Origin: Pelovirga terrestris
GTDB taxonomy: Bacteria > Desulfobacterota > Desulfuromonadia > Desulfuromonadales > Geopsychrobacteraceae
Assembly: GCF_014773365.1 (NCBI RefSeq)
Contig: NZ_JACWUN010000001.1
Location: 186,001 to 250,000 of the forward strand
Direction: 5' to 3'
DNA length: 64,000 nt
Shown here: positions 46,197 to 54,893 of the stretch, piece by piece
Position numbering within the stretch: the stretch's first letter is position 1
How the letters are laid out: each line of letters begins with the position of its first letter
Translations under genes and position numbers: made by a program
The notes under the pieces: model-generated
The model's database searches: none
Told to the model about the DNA's origin: nothing
What the model saw: only the letters and a program-made list of their open reading frames with translations

Positions 46197-46751
46197 TTAA
46201 GGTAAACCAAATAAGTGGATTGCGGTTGAGCCATAGTAGCGACGGTCAAGCAGGGTCAAGGTGCCTTGAGGCGGTGGCAGTTCACTGCGTTGTGTCTCGA
46301 CGCAGATTATTCCACCTTCGGCTAAAAGATTCAATGATGCGACCTTTGTCATGACCAGATCCGTTAAGCCGGCATGGTAGGGTGGATCAAGAAGGATCAG
46401 GTCAAATGGTGCATACCGGCATACTTGATCAAGACAAGCTGGAAGCTCACCGATGATCAATCTCACTTGATCCTCATACCCGCAAGCCGCAGTGTTGTCC
46501 TTGATCAGCTTGATCGCATAGGGACTATGATCGATCATCACGGCCTTTGCTGCCCCGCGGCTTAAAGCTTCGAGGGACTGGGCGCCGGTCCCGGCAAAGA
46601 GTTCCAGCACCGTCAGCCCATTGAGTCCACCAAAGCGACTGGTCAGCATGCTGAACAGGGCTTCACGTACACGGTCCGGGGTGGGACGAATCTGCCTGCC
46701 GTCAAAGGCAGCCAGTTTTTTCCCGCGGGCTGAGCCGGCGATAATGCGCAT
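46197..46751 (-). CDS. rsmD: 16S rRNA guanine-N2-methyltransferase (position 966)
   Basis: The 184-residue protein has RIIAGSARGKKL and RPTPDRVREALFSML, the SAM-binding VLELFAGTGAQSLEALSRGA and the catalytic LLDPPY motif. These identify RsmD, which methylates G966 in 16S rRNA. It is co-directional with coaD, nine bases upstream. Confidence 0.93.
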   Translation of the reverse strand: MRIIAGSARGKKLAAFDGRQIRPTPDRVREALFSMLTSRFGGLNGLTVLELFAGTGAQSLEALSRGAAKAVMIDHSPYAIKLIKDNTAACGYEDQVRLIIGELPACLDQVCRYAPFDLILLDPPYHAGLTDLVMTKVASLNLLAEGGIICVETQRSELPPPQGTLTLLDRRYYGSTAIHLFGLP

Positions 46752-46842
46752 GGCTGATCAAGGCTCCTGTTCATTGTCAAAAATCTTTATCAGATCGGTT
46801 TTTTAACAGTCGCAGAGGACTCAGTGCAAGGTTAAATTTGTT

Positions 46843-46997
46843 GAAACTGTTCAGCACTGGGTCGGAAATCCTATGTCAAGGGACGCGATTGTTTCCCGTT
46901 GGGTCATCCATGACCGCTTTTTGTCGCCGTCCATGGCGACAAAAAACCTTGCCACAGGATCCAAAGGCCCAGTGCAAGGATAGAGCTGAAAAGATAC
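46843..46997 (-). repeat. Dispersed inverted-repeat element copy E (long form, 155 bp)
   Basis: On the plus strand the ends are GAAACTGTTCAGCAC and GAGCTGAAAAGATAC. Read on the minus strand it matches copy B (7603-7745) across its length, including CTTTGGATCCTGTGGC, GTCGCCATGGACGGCGAC, GCGGTCATGGATGAC and CCTTGACATAGGAT. It carries a short extra segment (CCAACGGGAAACAATCGCG). It takes up most of the 345-bp gap between rsmD and dgt. Confidence 0.78.
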
Positions 46998-47096
46998 AAT
47001 TTTTTTAATCTTCATACGGCACTCAGTGTGACTTTGATTGTCTTACTTGTTATTTATTCTGCAAATAATCCATTTATTTGCCAGGGGAGGAACGTT

Positions 47097-48230
47097 ATGC
47101 ATGAAGAGTATTTAGCTGAATATGCTACCAGAAGTGAAACCAGCCGCGGGCGTAAACATGTTGAGGCCTTCAAGGATGACCGCTTACCGTTCGAACGGGA
47201 CCGGGACCGGATCATCCACTGCGCTGCTTTCCGTCGGCTGGAGTATAAAACCCAGGTATTTGTTAATCACGAAGGGGACTATTACCGCACGCGACTGACC
47301 CACTCTCTGGAAGTGGCCCAGATCGCCCGTGGTATTGCCCGCAAATTGAGACTTAATGAAGATCTGGTCGAAGCTCTGGCCCTTTCCCATGACCTGGGTC
47401 ATACCCCGTTTGGTCATACCGGCGAGCATGTGCTCGACCGCCTGATGAAAGATCATGGCGGGTTTGAACATAATCAGCAATCGCTGCGCATTGTTGAGGT
47501 GTTGGAGCAACGCTACCCTGATTTTGACGGCTTGAATTTAAGCTACGAAACCCGCGAAGGGATTATCAAACACACTACGTCCTACGATCAAACGGGCGTC
47601 TCTGCTGTCACTCATTATTGTCCGGCCGAACAGCCGACCCTCGAAGCTCAGATCATTGATCTCGCTGATGAAATTGCCTACAACAATCACGATATTGATG
47701 ATGGACTCAAGGCCGGATACATTCACCTGGACGACCTGGCCGGAGTAGAACTCTGGCAACGTACCTGGGCTGATATCAGGCGTCGATTTCCCGGGATCAG
47801 CGAAAAGCGCCAGATCCTCCAGACGGTCAGCCGTTTAATCGGCGAACTGATTCAGGATCTGGTCATCACAACCTCAGCTCAGCTGCAGAACCACAGGATT
47901 ACCAACCTGGACAATGTTCGTAGTCAGCCAGGCAGGCTGGTGACTTTCAGTAGTGCTATGAAAGAACGCAACAAGGAGCTTAAAGCCTTCTTATTCAGAA
48001 AACTGTATCGGCATCACAAAGTCGAGCGGATGCGGGTCAAGGCCGAACGCTTTTTAACCTTGCTGTTTGAAAATTATATGGATAATCCCTTGCTGTTGCC
48101 GGAAAAGTACCAGCGTCGCTACGAGCAGCACGGTCGCGAGCGGGTCATTTGCGACTATATCGCCAGCATGACTGACCGCTATGCCCAGGACGAATACAAG
48201 CGTTTGTATGAGCCATTTGAGCGCGCCTGA
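47097..48230 (+). CDS. Deoxyguanosinetriphosphate triphosphohydrolase-like protein
   Basis: The 377-residue HD protein has RTRLTHSLEVAQIARGIARK and ALALSHDLGHTPFGHTGEH, then DLADEIAYNNHDIDDGLKAG, the set of dGTPase/SAMHD1-like enzymes. It should cleave dNTPs to nucleoside and triphosphate. ATG 47097 follows GGGGAGGAA; the upstream frame to 47028 is hydrophobic and without homology. The nucleotide preference is not readable. Confidence 0.88.
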   Translation: MHEEYLAEYATRSETSRGRKHVEAFKDDRLPFERDRDRIIHCAAFRRLEYKTQVFVNHEGDYYRTRLTHSLEVAQIARGIARKLRLNEDLVEALALSHDLGHTPFGHTGEHVLDRLMKDHGGFEHNQQSLRIVEVLEQRYPDFDGLNLSYETREGIIKHTTSYDQTGVSAVTHYCPAEQPTLEAQIIDLADEIAYNNHDIDDGLKAGYIHLDDLAGVELWQRTWADIRRRFPGISEKRQILQTVSRLIGELIQDLVITTSAQLQNHRITNLDNVRSQPGRLVTFSSAMKERNKELKAFLFRKLYRHHKVERMRVKAERFLTLLFENYMDNPLLLPEKYQRRYEQHGRERVICDYIASMTDRYAQDEYKRLYEPFERA

Positions 48231-48251
48231 ACAGATTGGGTTACAAGGGTA

Positions 48252-50297
48252 CTAGTTGTCTTGAGTCAAGGTTTTCTGCAGGGGGGATGTTGTTGGCAGA
48301 TTAAGTTCTTTGAGCTGATTATTGCCATCACTGAAAAAAAGCTGTCCATAACGCCCATAGTGGGGGATTCTGCGGGCCACGGAAGCAACATATTCTGATC
48401 CATCACTGACAAACCAGGCAGCATGCCGCTCGGGTTGGTAGGGGTTGCGGGTGACGATAACCCCCGCGCTTTCTGTCGTCAAGGCGGTCCCGGCGGACTG
48501 AAGGCCTAGCAGTTTAGTGAGGCTCTCGCCCGTGTTGACGGTCGGCATCAACCAATCGTTAACGCCAAAAATCAACAAATCGTGGCGGGACAGTTGTTCC
48601 GTGGTTACCTGATCAGCAGCAACTACCGGGATGTCGGCCTGGCGTAGTCCAGCAAGTAGAGTCCGGCGCGCTGCCGGTACGGGTGACAAGCGATCAGCGA
48701 TAACGGCCATCAGCTTCGTGCTGCCACGGATGGAGGCAACGGTTGACGGAATCTCCGCAGGATCCATCAGGCGAAACAGGTCGATATTCGGATCAATGGT
48801 GATATGTTCCGGTCGCCATGGAGTGGTGATGGAGAAATTGTGTTGCTCGCTGGTGATACGGATGGTCTGGCGGTGTTGTTCCTGATGGTTTTCCAGACGG
48901 ATAGTGATCAGCAGTTGGTAGGGTTCGGCATTTTGCTGTAATACGCCGCGGGTGAGCCAGCCATTGTCGGTTTGTTCCAGCGTTACCTGGGCAAGCTGCA
49001 GGTGCAGATCGTCGGTTCTACTGATCCATTGGTCAAAGAAGGGGCGTAGATCACGCCCGGTTGCAATGCTGAAATACTTTGCAAAATGACCCCATCCAAT
49101 GCGGGAAAACATGTGCTTTTCCGACATCTTGGCCAACACCTGCCAAAAGATTTCATCCCCCACCTCATGGCGCAACATGTGAAAAATCATCATCGCCTTA
49201 CCATAGCCAATAGCTTGCCCCGGCCGATCGCTGCGATACAGGAAGTTTTTCACGGCAAAGCGATTGGTCGGATTGGTGAGGTTGGCGTAGGTCATCAAGT
49301 GGTTAAGGCGATAGCTGCGTGCCTGTTCACTGTTGTTATATTCTTCATAGAGGTGATCCGCGATATAGGTGACCAGCCCTTCAGACCAGTTGCCCTGCTT
49401 GAAATCTACCCAGACACCGTTTCCCCACCAGGAGTGGGCAATTTCATGACCAAGGCTGGTGGTAACAACAAAAGGCAGGCGGATAACGGTACTGCCCAGC
49501 AAGGTCCAGCCCGGCAGGCCGTAGCCGGTGGGGAAAAAGTTTTCGACAATGGCAAAATGAGCAAAGGGATAGGGGCCAAACAAACGTTCATAGAGATCGA
49601 GATAACGACGTGATTCCTTGAGATAGGTTGGTGCCAACTCGGCTGATTCTTCATAGAAATAGGCAAAGATCGGAACGGAGCCGCTGATATCTTCAACCAC
49701 CTGATAAGGCCCTGCTGAAAGAGTCAGTCCACGCAACGGAGTGTCAATTTTCCAGGCCGAGGTACTGAAGGAACCATCATGATGACGATAAAGCCGTTCA
49801 CCGGAGGTCACCGCTTCGGTGTTGCCGGGGGCGCTGATGCGCAGATGGTAACTGATATCAGACTCATTGAGTTGTGGATACCAGGCCGTTGAGGCCGAGA
49901 GGTAGCTGCCGGCTGGGCTGATTGTCGCTGAAATGCCAAAGCTCGGATCTTCAGTATGAACTGCAGTGGCAGGGACGGGATCATTGAAGGTGGCGGAATA
50001 ATCAATTTTAACCGGATCCTCGCTGACAAGAAACAGGGTTAAACGGCCATTATTGAACTGATAGTTGATAACCCGTTGACCTTGTCGAACCTGATGAACG
50101 CTTGCCTCAGGGGAAAGACGCAGCTGCAGTTGCTGCCCGTCAAACTCTTTGATGCGGATCGTTGCCGTTCCATCCAGCTGGTGCTGAGCTGGATGGAGAT
50201 GCAGGTCAAGATGATACTCGACAGCCGCCCAGGACGGATGTGAAAGAGTGAACAGGATCGTTGTCAGCACAAACAGCAGAAATCGTTTCATCATCAC
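48252..50297 (-). CDS. Secreted M1-like metallopeptidase
   Basis: The 681-residue protein begins with a signal peptide (FLLFVLTTILFTLSHPSWAA). An N-terminal beta-sandwich of the M1 type leads to the zinc motif GHEIAHSWWGNG (HExxH near 282-286), with the third-ligand Glu in NWSEGLVTYIAD. The aminopeptidase GxMEN motif is absent: the equivalent region reads GYGLPGWTLLG. The protein may thus be an M1 relative with different specificity. The C-terminal 200 residues form a separate domain. Three ATG codons in a row mark the start. It is monocistronic. Confidence 0.82.
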   Translation of the reverse strand: MMMKRFLLFVLTTILFTLSHPSWAAVEYHLDLHLHPAQHQLDGTATIRIKEFDGQQLQLRLSPEASVHQVRQGQRVINYQFNNGRLTLFLVSEDPVKIDYSATFNDPVPATAVHTEDPSFGISATISPAGSYLSASTAWYPQLNESDISYHLRISAPGNTEAVTSGERLYRHHDGSFSTSAWKIDTPLRGLTLSAGPYQVVEDISGSVPIFAYFYEESAELAPTYLKESRRYLDLYERLFGPYPFAHFAIVENFFPTGYGLPGWTLLGSTVIRLPFVVTTSLGHEIAHSWWGNGVWVDFKQGNWSEGLVTYIADHLYEEYNNSEQARSYRLNHLMTYANLTNPTNRFAVKNFLYRSDRPGQAIGYGKAMMIFHMLRHEVGDEIFWQVLAKMSEKHMFSRIGWGHFAKYFSIATGRDLRPFFDQWISRTDDLHLQLAQVTLEQTDNGWLTRGVLQQNAEPYQLLITIRLENHQEQHRQTIRITSEQHNFSITTPWRPEHITIDPNIDLFRLMDPAEIPSTVASIRGSTKLMAVIADRLSPVPAARRTLLAGLRQADIPVVAADQVTTEQLSRHDLLIFGVNDWLMPTVNTGESLTKLLGLQSAGTALTTESAGVIVTRNPYQPERHAAWFVSDGSEYVASVARRIPHYGRYGQLFFSDGNNQLKELNLPTTSPLQKTLTQDN

Positions 50298-50379
50298 CCT
50301 TACCAGACGAATTCCTTTTCAGTGTAACCTCTGTCGCAAGACAGATTCAAGATGCCGGCAGAAGCTCTCTGTTCACTGT

Positions 50380-51027
50380 TCACCGCTCACCGTTCATTTG
50401 CTGTTGATGCCAGTCGCGCATGGCAAATAGTTCACCATAGGTCAGGCGGGGGCGAAGATTGCGTGATGCCTGTTCACGGTAATGCCGTAAGTCCGGATAG
50501 CGTTGGCAGAAAAAGTTGACCTCCTCAACCACCGGGTCATCATCCGGGATTGACGTTAACTGCTCGATAGCAAACATGATCTTTTTCAGCTCACGCCCTA
50601 AAATAGTACCGGAGGTGACGATGGTAGCGGCAAGCAGACCGGCAATCATGCTTGCGCCCCAGGGCTGATTCATCGAGATGGCGAGCAGCAGGGTTGAGGC
50701 TGCCGCTGTGGTGATAATGGTGACAGCAATGGCAATCAGATCGCTGAACAACAATGATTCACGGGTCGAGGTGGCAAGAATAATGGCAATGACCAGGCTC
50801 AAGGCAATCAGCACCAGGATGGCAGGACCGCTGAGGAAATGACCAAAATATAGTAACAACAGCAGCAAAATATGGATTCCGTCGGAAAGACAGGAACGGA
50901 ACATCAATTTCCGGCGATGTTGCTTCAGCTCGGACATGACACTGTCAAGTTCCTTGCCGGTAGGTGGATCAAGGGTCAAATCAAAGGGATACATGGGAGG
51001 AAACCAGTAATGAGTTAGTGGCTGCAT
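50380..51027 (-). CDS. Membrane protein of unknown function, 215 aa
   Basis: I do not recognise the family. There are two pairs of hydrophobic segments: SDGIHILLLLLLYFGHFLS with ILVLIALSLVIAIILATS, and LIAIAVTIITTAAASTLLLAI with MIAGLLAATIVTSGTIL. They give three to four spans, flanked by a cytoplasmic N-terminus and a charged C-terminal 65 residues. ATG 51027 has AGGTAG upstream; ATGs at 51045 and 51048 and a longer frame to 51168 exist, but that extension reads through the kamA terminator. The last codons lie in a TGTTCACCGCTCACC tandem. It may be read from the kamA side. Confidence 0.6.
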   Translation of the reverse strand: MQPLTHYWFPPMYPFDLTLDPPTGKELDSVMSELKQHRRKLMFRSCLSDGIHILLLLLLYFGHFLSGPAILVLIALSLVIAIILATSTRESLLFSDLIAIAVTIITTAAASTLLLAISMNQPWGASMIAGLLAATIVTSGTILGRELKKIMFAIEQLTSIPDDDPVVEEVNFFCQRYPDLRHYREQASRNLRPRLTYGELFAMRDWHQQQMNGER

Positions 51028-51068
51028 TGTTCTACCTGCGTCCATCATTCCTGTTTTGCGGCGGGAAA

Positions 51069-51105
51069 GCAACCCCTTCTGCCTGCTGAGGGCAAAAGGG
51101 GTTGC
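51069..51105 (-). terminator. Candidate terminator after the KamA gene
   Basis: A 10-bp perfect stem GCAACCCCTT/AAGGGGTTGC, extended by TTGCC/GGCAG pairing, lies 17 bp after the kamA stop. The minus strand then has a short T run. Confidence 0.6.
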
Positions 51106-51121
51106 TCGATTGTTCGCTTGC

Positions 51122-52219
51122 TTAGTAGCTACGGTTAACCTCTTGTTCAAGGGGCTCATCCAGTTCACGTTCTGCAGCGTTGGCGTAGTGAAATTCTTTT
51201 CCCTGGTAATTTTTCAATACAACATCAGCGCCAAGTGACTGCAGATAATCTGGTAGCAGTGGAATTTTACCTCCACCGCCCGGCGCATCAATAACGTAAG
51301 CCGGTACCGCCATGCCACTGGTGTGACCGCGCAAAGCCTTGATAATCTCCAGTCCTTCTTCCACCGTGGTACGAAAGTGATCGGTACCCTGTACCATATC
51401 AGCCTGATAGATATAGTAGGGACGTACGCGGATCTGCAATAATTTATGCATCAGTTGTTTCATCACCTGAGGGTCGTCATTCACTCCACGTAGCAGTACA
51501 CACTGATTGCCTAAAGGGATCCCGACGTTAGCCAGGCGTTCACAAGCCTTGGCTGATTGGCTGGTGATCTCGGCCGGATGATTAAAGTGGGTATTCAAAT
51601 ACAAGGGGTGATGCTTGCGCAGCACCCGGATCAGCCCGGAAGTAATCCGCATCGGCAACACCACCGGTACCCTGGTACCGATCCGGATAATCTGGACATG
51701 AGGGATAGCACGCACGCGCGTCAGAATGTCATCAAGCTTCTCATCACTGAGCAACAACGGATCGCCACCGGAAACAATGACATCGCGAATTTCGGGGTGG
51801 GCAGCAATGTACTCAATCCCGGCACTGATGGTGCTGGCGGTTATCTGCATATCGGCCCCACCAACCTTACGTTTGCGGGTACAGAACCGGCAGTACATGG
51901 CACATTCTGAACAGACCAGAAACAGCACCCGGTCGGGATAGCGGTGGACCAGATGGGGCACCGGGCTTTGATTGTCCTCGTCCAGCGGGTCTTCAACGCA
52001 GACACTGTCATGACATTCGCGCTCATCCGGAACCGCCTGATTCCAGATCGGATCACCGACATATTTGATCAGGTCGCGGTAATAGGGGGTCACACGCATC
52101 GGATATTTTGCAGCAACAGCTTCAAGTGGTGCCGGATCAATACCGTAAGCGCGGGTCAGTTTTTGTGGGTCGGTAATGCTTGCCTGCAACTGTTTTTGCC
52201 AGATTTCCATCGTGTTCAC
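51122..52219 (-). CDS. Lysine 2,3-aminomutase, radical SAM and PLP
   Basis: The 365-residue enzyme has the SAM cluster motif SECAMYCRFCTRKRKVG (CxxxCxxC). The C-terminal region matches characterised lysine 2,3-aminomutase: RVRPYYIYQADMVQG and YVIDAPGGGGKIPL. In Clostridium enzyme numbering these hold Asp293, Asp330 (binding the lysine epsilon amine) and PLP lysine 337. All three are conserved, so beta-lysine formation from lysine is well supported. EpmB-type enzymes have a different cluster context (RRHF). It starts at GTG 52219, overlapping the GNAT stop, or ATG 52210. It is the last gene of a four-gene unit with two ATP-grasp ligases and an acetyltransferase. Confidence 0.88.
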   Translation of the reverse strand: MNTMEIWQKQLQASITDPQKLTRAYGIDPAPLEAVAAKYPMRVTPYYRDLIKYVGDPIWNQAVPDERECHDSVCVEDPLDEDNQSPVPHLVHRYPDRVLFLVCSECAMYCRFCTRKRKVGGADMQITASTISAGIEYIAAHPEIRDVIVSGGDPLLLSDEKLDDILTRVRAIPHVQIIRIGTRVPVVLPMRITSGLIRVLRKHHPLYLNTHFNHPAEITSQSAKACERLANVGIPLGNQCVLLRGVNDDPQVMKQLMHKLLQIRVRPYYIYQADMVQGTDHFRTTVEEGLEIIKALRGHTSGMAVPAYVIDAPGGGGKIPLLPDYLQSLGADVVLKNYQGKEFHYANAAERELDEPLEQEVNRSY

Positions 52220-52692
52220 CTAGAATCAAAGAAACGTTTAACATAGGTAATGCGGTCATCACCCGGGCGATAAAAGTCACGAATGCGCGCTTCTTCCTGG
52301 TAGCCACCCTGCACGTAAAAATGGCGGGTACGCTGATAAAATTCCTGGGACGAGGTTTCCAGACACAGCATCCGGGCTCCCCGCGCCCGTAGGCGTCTTT
52401 CAGTCTCTTCCATCAATTGACGCCCGAATCCTTTGCCGTGCAGTTCCGGATCAGTAGCAATCCAGTAGAGATCATAATTCCCTTGGGTCAGGGGGACTGC
52501 TCCGAACAACACATAACCCGCGACCCGGCTCTGAGCTTCGGCAATAATGACTTCGTAATCCTGCTGATCCGGGTCAGTCAAAACATTGTCCAGCAGTTCC
52601 AGCGCGCAGGCGACCTCGGCACTGGTAAAAGCATTGCAGCCGATCAGGATTTTTTCGAGTTCAGGCCGATCGCCGGGCTGTAAGTTACGCAT
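52216..52692 (-). CDS. GNAT-family N-acetyltransferase
   Basis: The 158-residue protein has a single GNAT domain. The acetyl-CoA loop is HGKGFGRQLM and the following helix is EETERRLRARG. It starts MRNLQPGDRPELEKIL. In methanogens and some bacteria a beta-lysine acetyltransferase (AblB) is next to lysine aminomutase (AblA), but AblB is longer (about 270 aa). This protein is a shorter, different GNAT, so equivalence is only suggested. Substrate unknown. It overlaps the ATP-grasp gene upstream by 8 bp and kamA by 4 bp. Confidence 0.82.
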   Translation of the reverse strand: MRNLQPGDRPELEKILIGCNAFTSAEVACALELLDNVLTDPDQQDYEVIIAEAQSRVAGYVLFGAVPLTQGNYDLYWIATDPELHGKGFGRQLMEETERRLRARGARMLCLETSSQEFYQRTRHFYVQGGYQEEARIRDFYRPGDDRITYVKRFFDSR

Positions 52693-53692
52693 GACTATCT
52701 CCTTTGCGTGCCAGGGCCATATTAAGAATGCGCTGAATCAGAGCCGGGTACTCATGTCCGGCGACGCCAGCTGAACCTGCAAAACCGGCATCGGGACAAA
52801 TATCGGGATTGGCATTGATTTCCAGGATATAGGGGGTATCGCCCTGCAGGCGGATGTCTACCCGGGCATAATCGCGACAACCAAACAGCCGACAAGCGTC
52901 GATGGCAATCTGTTCAATTTTTTTACGGAGTTTTTCGTCAATTACTGCCGGACACTGAGGTGTCGTACCCTGGTAGTCTGCCGATGTTGTCTCCCATTTG
53001 CCGGCATAACTGACAATCGGAGCCTTAAGGTGTTTGGCAAAGACAATCTCGGAAAGAGGCAGGGCAGCTGTGGGAGGGTTACCGAGCACTGCAACATTGA
53101 ATTCACGCCCAAAAATGAAACGTTCAACCAAGGCATCCTGGCAATAGCGATCATGGATATAGCGAACCCGCTTTTTCAGGGCCGTTTCGTTGTGGACAAT
53201 ACTGTCGGGGCCGATGCTTAGGGAGGCATCTTCACTACAGGGTTTAACGATCAGGGGATAACCGATGGTCAACCTGGGAACCGCGTCATTGCGCTTAACA
53301 CAATAATATTCCGGGGTCGGCAGGCCATGACGTACCAGAATATCCTTAGTCAATCGTTTATTCTGGGTCAGAGCCAGACACAGGGACGGTGAGCCGGTAT
53401 AGGGGATATCCAATAACTCGTAAAGAGCGGCAACGTGCATCTCTTTCGCACTGTCACCGCGAAATCCTTCACACAGGTTGAAAATAACCGCCGGACGGAG
53501 CAGCTGAAGTTTGCCAATAAAGGAAACGACTTCTGATCCCAGCGGGACCATAGCGGCAACATGACCTAAATGTCGCAGAGCCTCTGCAACCGCCTGGGCT
53601 TCTACTTCGGCCCCCGCTTCGGAGATCAGGTCCTGACGCTCGCCACGGATCGGCGCTGGTGCAACAAGGTTATAACAGATTGCGACTTTCAT
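52685..53692 (-). CDS. D-Ala-D-Ala ligase-like ATP-grasp protein (second)
   Basis: The 335-residue protein has the ATP-grasp fold with YPLIVKPCSEDASLSIG (nucleotide lysine and loop), RFIFGREFNVAVLGN, and metal ligands in DYARVDIRLQG and ILEINANPDI. The glycine-rich loop EGSSKGV of the first copy is changed to EDASLSI here. Real Ddl enzymes join two D-Ala; this pair is unlikely to be the cell's Ddl because it sits outside a mur cluster and in tandem. ATG 53692 follows AGGAG; the frame upstream overlaps the first ligase and is less likely. It overlaps the first ligase by 23 bp. Confidence 0.82.
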   Translation of the reverse strand: MKVAICYNLVAPAPIRGERQDLISEAGAEVEAQAVAEALRHLGHVAAMVPLGSEVVSFIGKLQLLRPAVIFNLCEGFRGDSAKEMHVAALYELLDIPYTGSPSLCLALTQNKRLTKDILVRHGLPTPEYYCVKRNDAVPRLTIGYPLIVKPCSEDASLSIGPDSIVHNETALKKRVRYIHDRYCQDALVERFIFGREFNVAVLGNPPTAALPLSEIVFAKHLKAPIVSYAGKWETTSADYQGTTPQCPAVIDEKLRKKIEQIAIDACRLFGCRDYARVDIRLQGDTPYILEINANPDICPDAGFAGSAGVAGHEYPALIQRILNMALARKGDSHA

Positions 53693-54737
53693 CCCTGAAC
53701 TCCTGAACAAGATTGTAGCGTTGTGATGCGATATCAACCACCTGCAGGATCATCTCGGTATAGGATAATCCTGCCGCTCGAGCTGCTTTGGGGAAGCAGC
53801 TGTTCTGTTCGGGCCGAGGAAGAATTCCCGGCAACGGGTTCAGTTCAATAACCTGTGGGCGCCCTAACACATCCAGACGTAGATCAACGCGACACCAGTC
53901 ACGGCAAGCAAGAGCGCGAAATGCCTTGCGACACAGCTGTTCAATCTGTTGCTGGAGGAAGGGGTCGAGCTTCGCCGGGCAATTAAAAATCTGCAGAGGA
54001 GACGCTTCTGTATCCCACACCCACTTGGCTTCATAGGAATAAATCGGGTTACAACCTGCCGGTAAGCTGGAAAAATTGATCTCAACAATCGGCAGAACCT
54101 CGATATCGGCGCCATTACCAAGCAAGGCGACAGTGAATTCGCGACCAGGGAGGAATTCTTCGATGATGGCTTTTTGCGCATAGGTCGCGGTAATCCACTC
54201 CAGCTGATGGACAAGTTCCTTGCGATTGTAGACCAGGGCATTGTTGGTAACCCCCTTGCTGGAACCTTCCAGACAGGGTTTGACCATTAAAGGGTAACGC
54301 AGGTTGCGCGGGATTTCGAGAGGGTTTGCGACAATCCAGAAACGCGGAGAGGGGACCCGATGCTGTTTCAAGATTTCTTTGGTCCGTTGTTTGTCCAGAC
54401 ACAACCCAAGGGTTATAGGATCGCTGCCGGTGTAAGGGATCTGCAGCATCTCCAGCAGCGCAGGAATCTGTGCTTCACGACTCGCGCCATGCAGGCCTTC
54501 GGCGATATTGAAAACAAGGTCGGGTTTTAATTCACGTAGTTTGTTGAAAGCATCCAGATCAGCATTGATCAGGGTCACCTGATGGCGTGTCGACAAGGCG
54601 GCTTCGACCGCCGCAATGGTATTGATATCATCCCATTCGGCATAGATGTCGTCGGTATTTTCGCTGGGAGGTTGCGAGGGAGGCTCGTCGTCGTTGACGG
54701 ACTCCTCGCGCAGATTAAAGACAAGCGCAACGTTCAT
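53670..54737 (-). CDS. D-Ala-D-Ala ligase-like ATP-grasp protein (first)
   Basis: The 355-residue ATP-grasp ligase has LRYPLMVKPCLEGSSKGV, EFLPGREFTVALLGN, CRVDLRLDVLGRPQVIELN and the final LNPLPGILPR. An acidic Asp/Glu/Pro-rich segment (about residues 12-36) is inserted after the first strand, unlike the second copy. It probably activates a carboxylate as acyl phosphate for peptide or amide bond formation. It is the first gene of the cluster. Its Shine-Dalgarno GGGG lies five bases before the ATG and is within the leader stem described at 54738-54839. Confidence 0.83.
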   Translation of the reverse strand: MNVALVFNLREESVNDDEPPSQPPSENTDDIYAEWDDINTIAAVEAALSTRHQVTLINADLDAFNKLRELKPDLVFNIAEGLHGASREAQIPALLEMLQIPYTGSDPITLGLCLDKQRTKEILKQHRVPSPRFWIVANPLEIPRNLRYPLMVKPCLEGSSKGVTNNALVYNRKELVHQLEWITATYAQKAIIEEFLPGREFTVALLGNGADIEVLPIVEINFSSLPAGCNPIYSYEAKWVWDTEASPLQIFNCPAKLDPFLQQQIEQLCRKAFRALACRDWCRVDLRLDVLGRPQVIELNPLPGILPRPEQNSCFPKAARAAGLSYTEMILQVVDIASQRYNLVQEFRDESRNLL

Positions 54738-54839
54738 GATAACCCCTTTTTACGTAGCCTGAAAAAATGGAACTCTTGACCAAATGACAGCAAATTCCAG
54801 ATTCGGGTGCCTGGCGGCAATGGCTATAAAAAGGGGTTA
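54738..54839 (-). promoter_or_regulatory. Structured leader with ribosome binding site in a long stem
   Basis: In the transcript, AACCCCTTTTTATAGCC (54838-54822) can pair with GGCTA-CG-TAAAAAGGGGTT (54759-54741). This gives 17 base pairs with one two-base bulge. The right arm contains the GGGG Shine-Dalgarno of the first ligase gene. The 62-base interior contains CCAG/CTGG and TGGAA/TTCCA helices. The layout suggests translation control by a ligand, protein or temperature. I do not recognise it as a lysine riboswitch or any other named class. Confidence 0.6.
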
Positions 54840-54893
54840 CTTTTTAAGCTTGGGTCGTTACGCATTTCCGAACATGAATGCTGTTTTATTTAG

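Noticed and set aside
52685-54737. The ATP-grasp pair as the cell's D-Ala-D-Ala ligase
   Set aside because: They are in tandem, outside any cell-wall cluster, with an aminomutase and an acetyltransferase, and one has a changed glycine loop. A standard ddl is more likely elsewhere.
54738-54887. Known lysine riboswitch upstream of the KamA cluster
   Set aside because: The leader is too short and I see no five-helix lysine-aptamer core. I list it as an unclassified structured leader.
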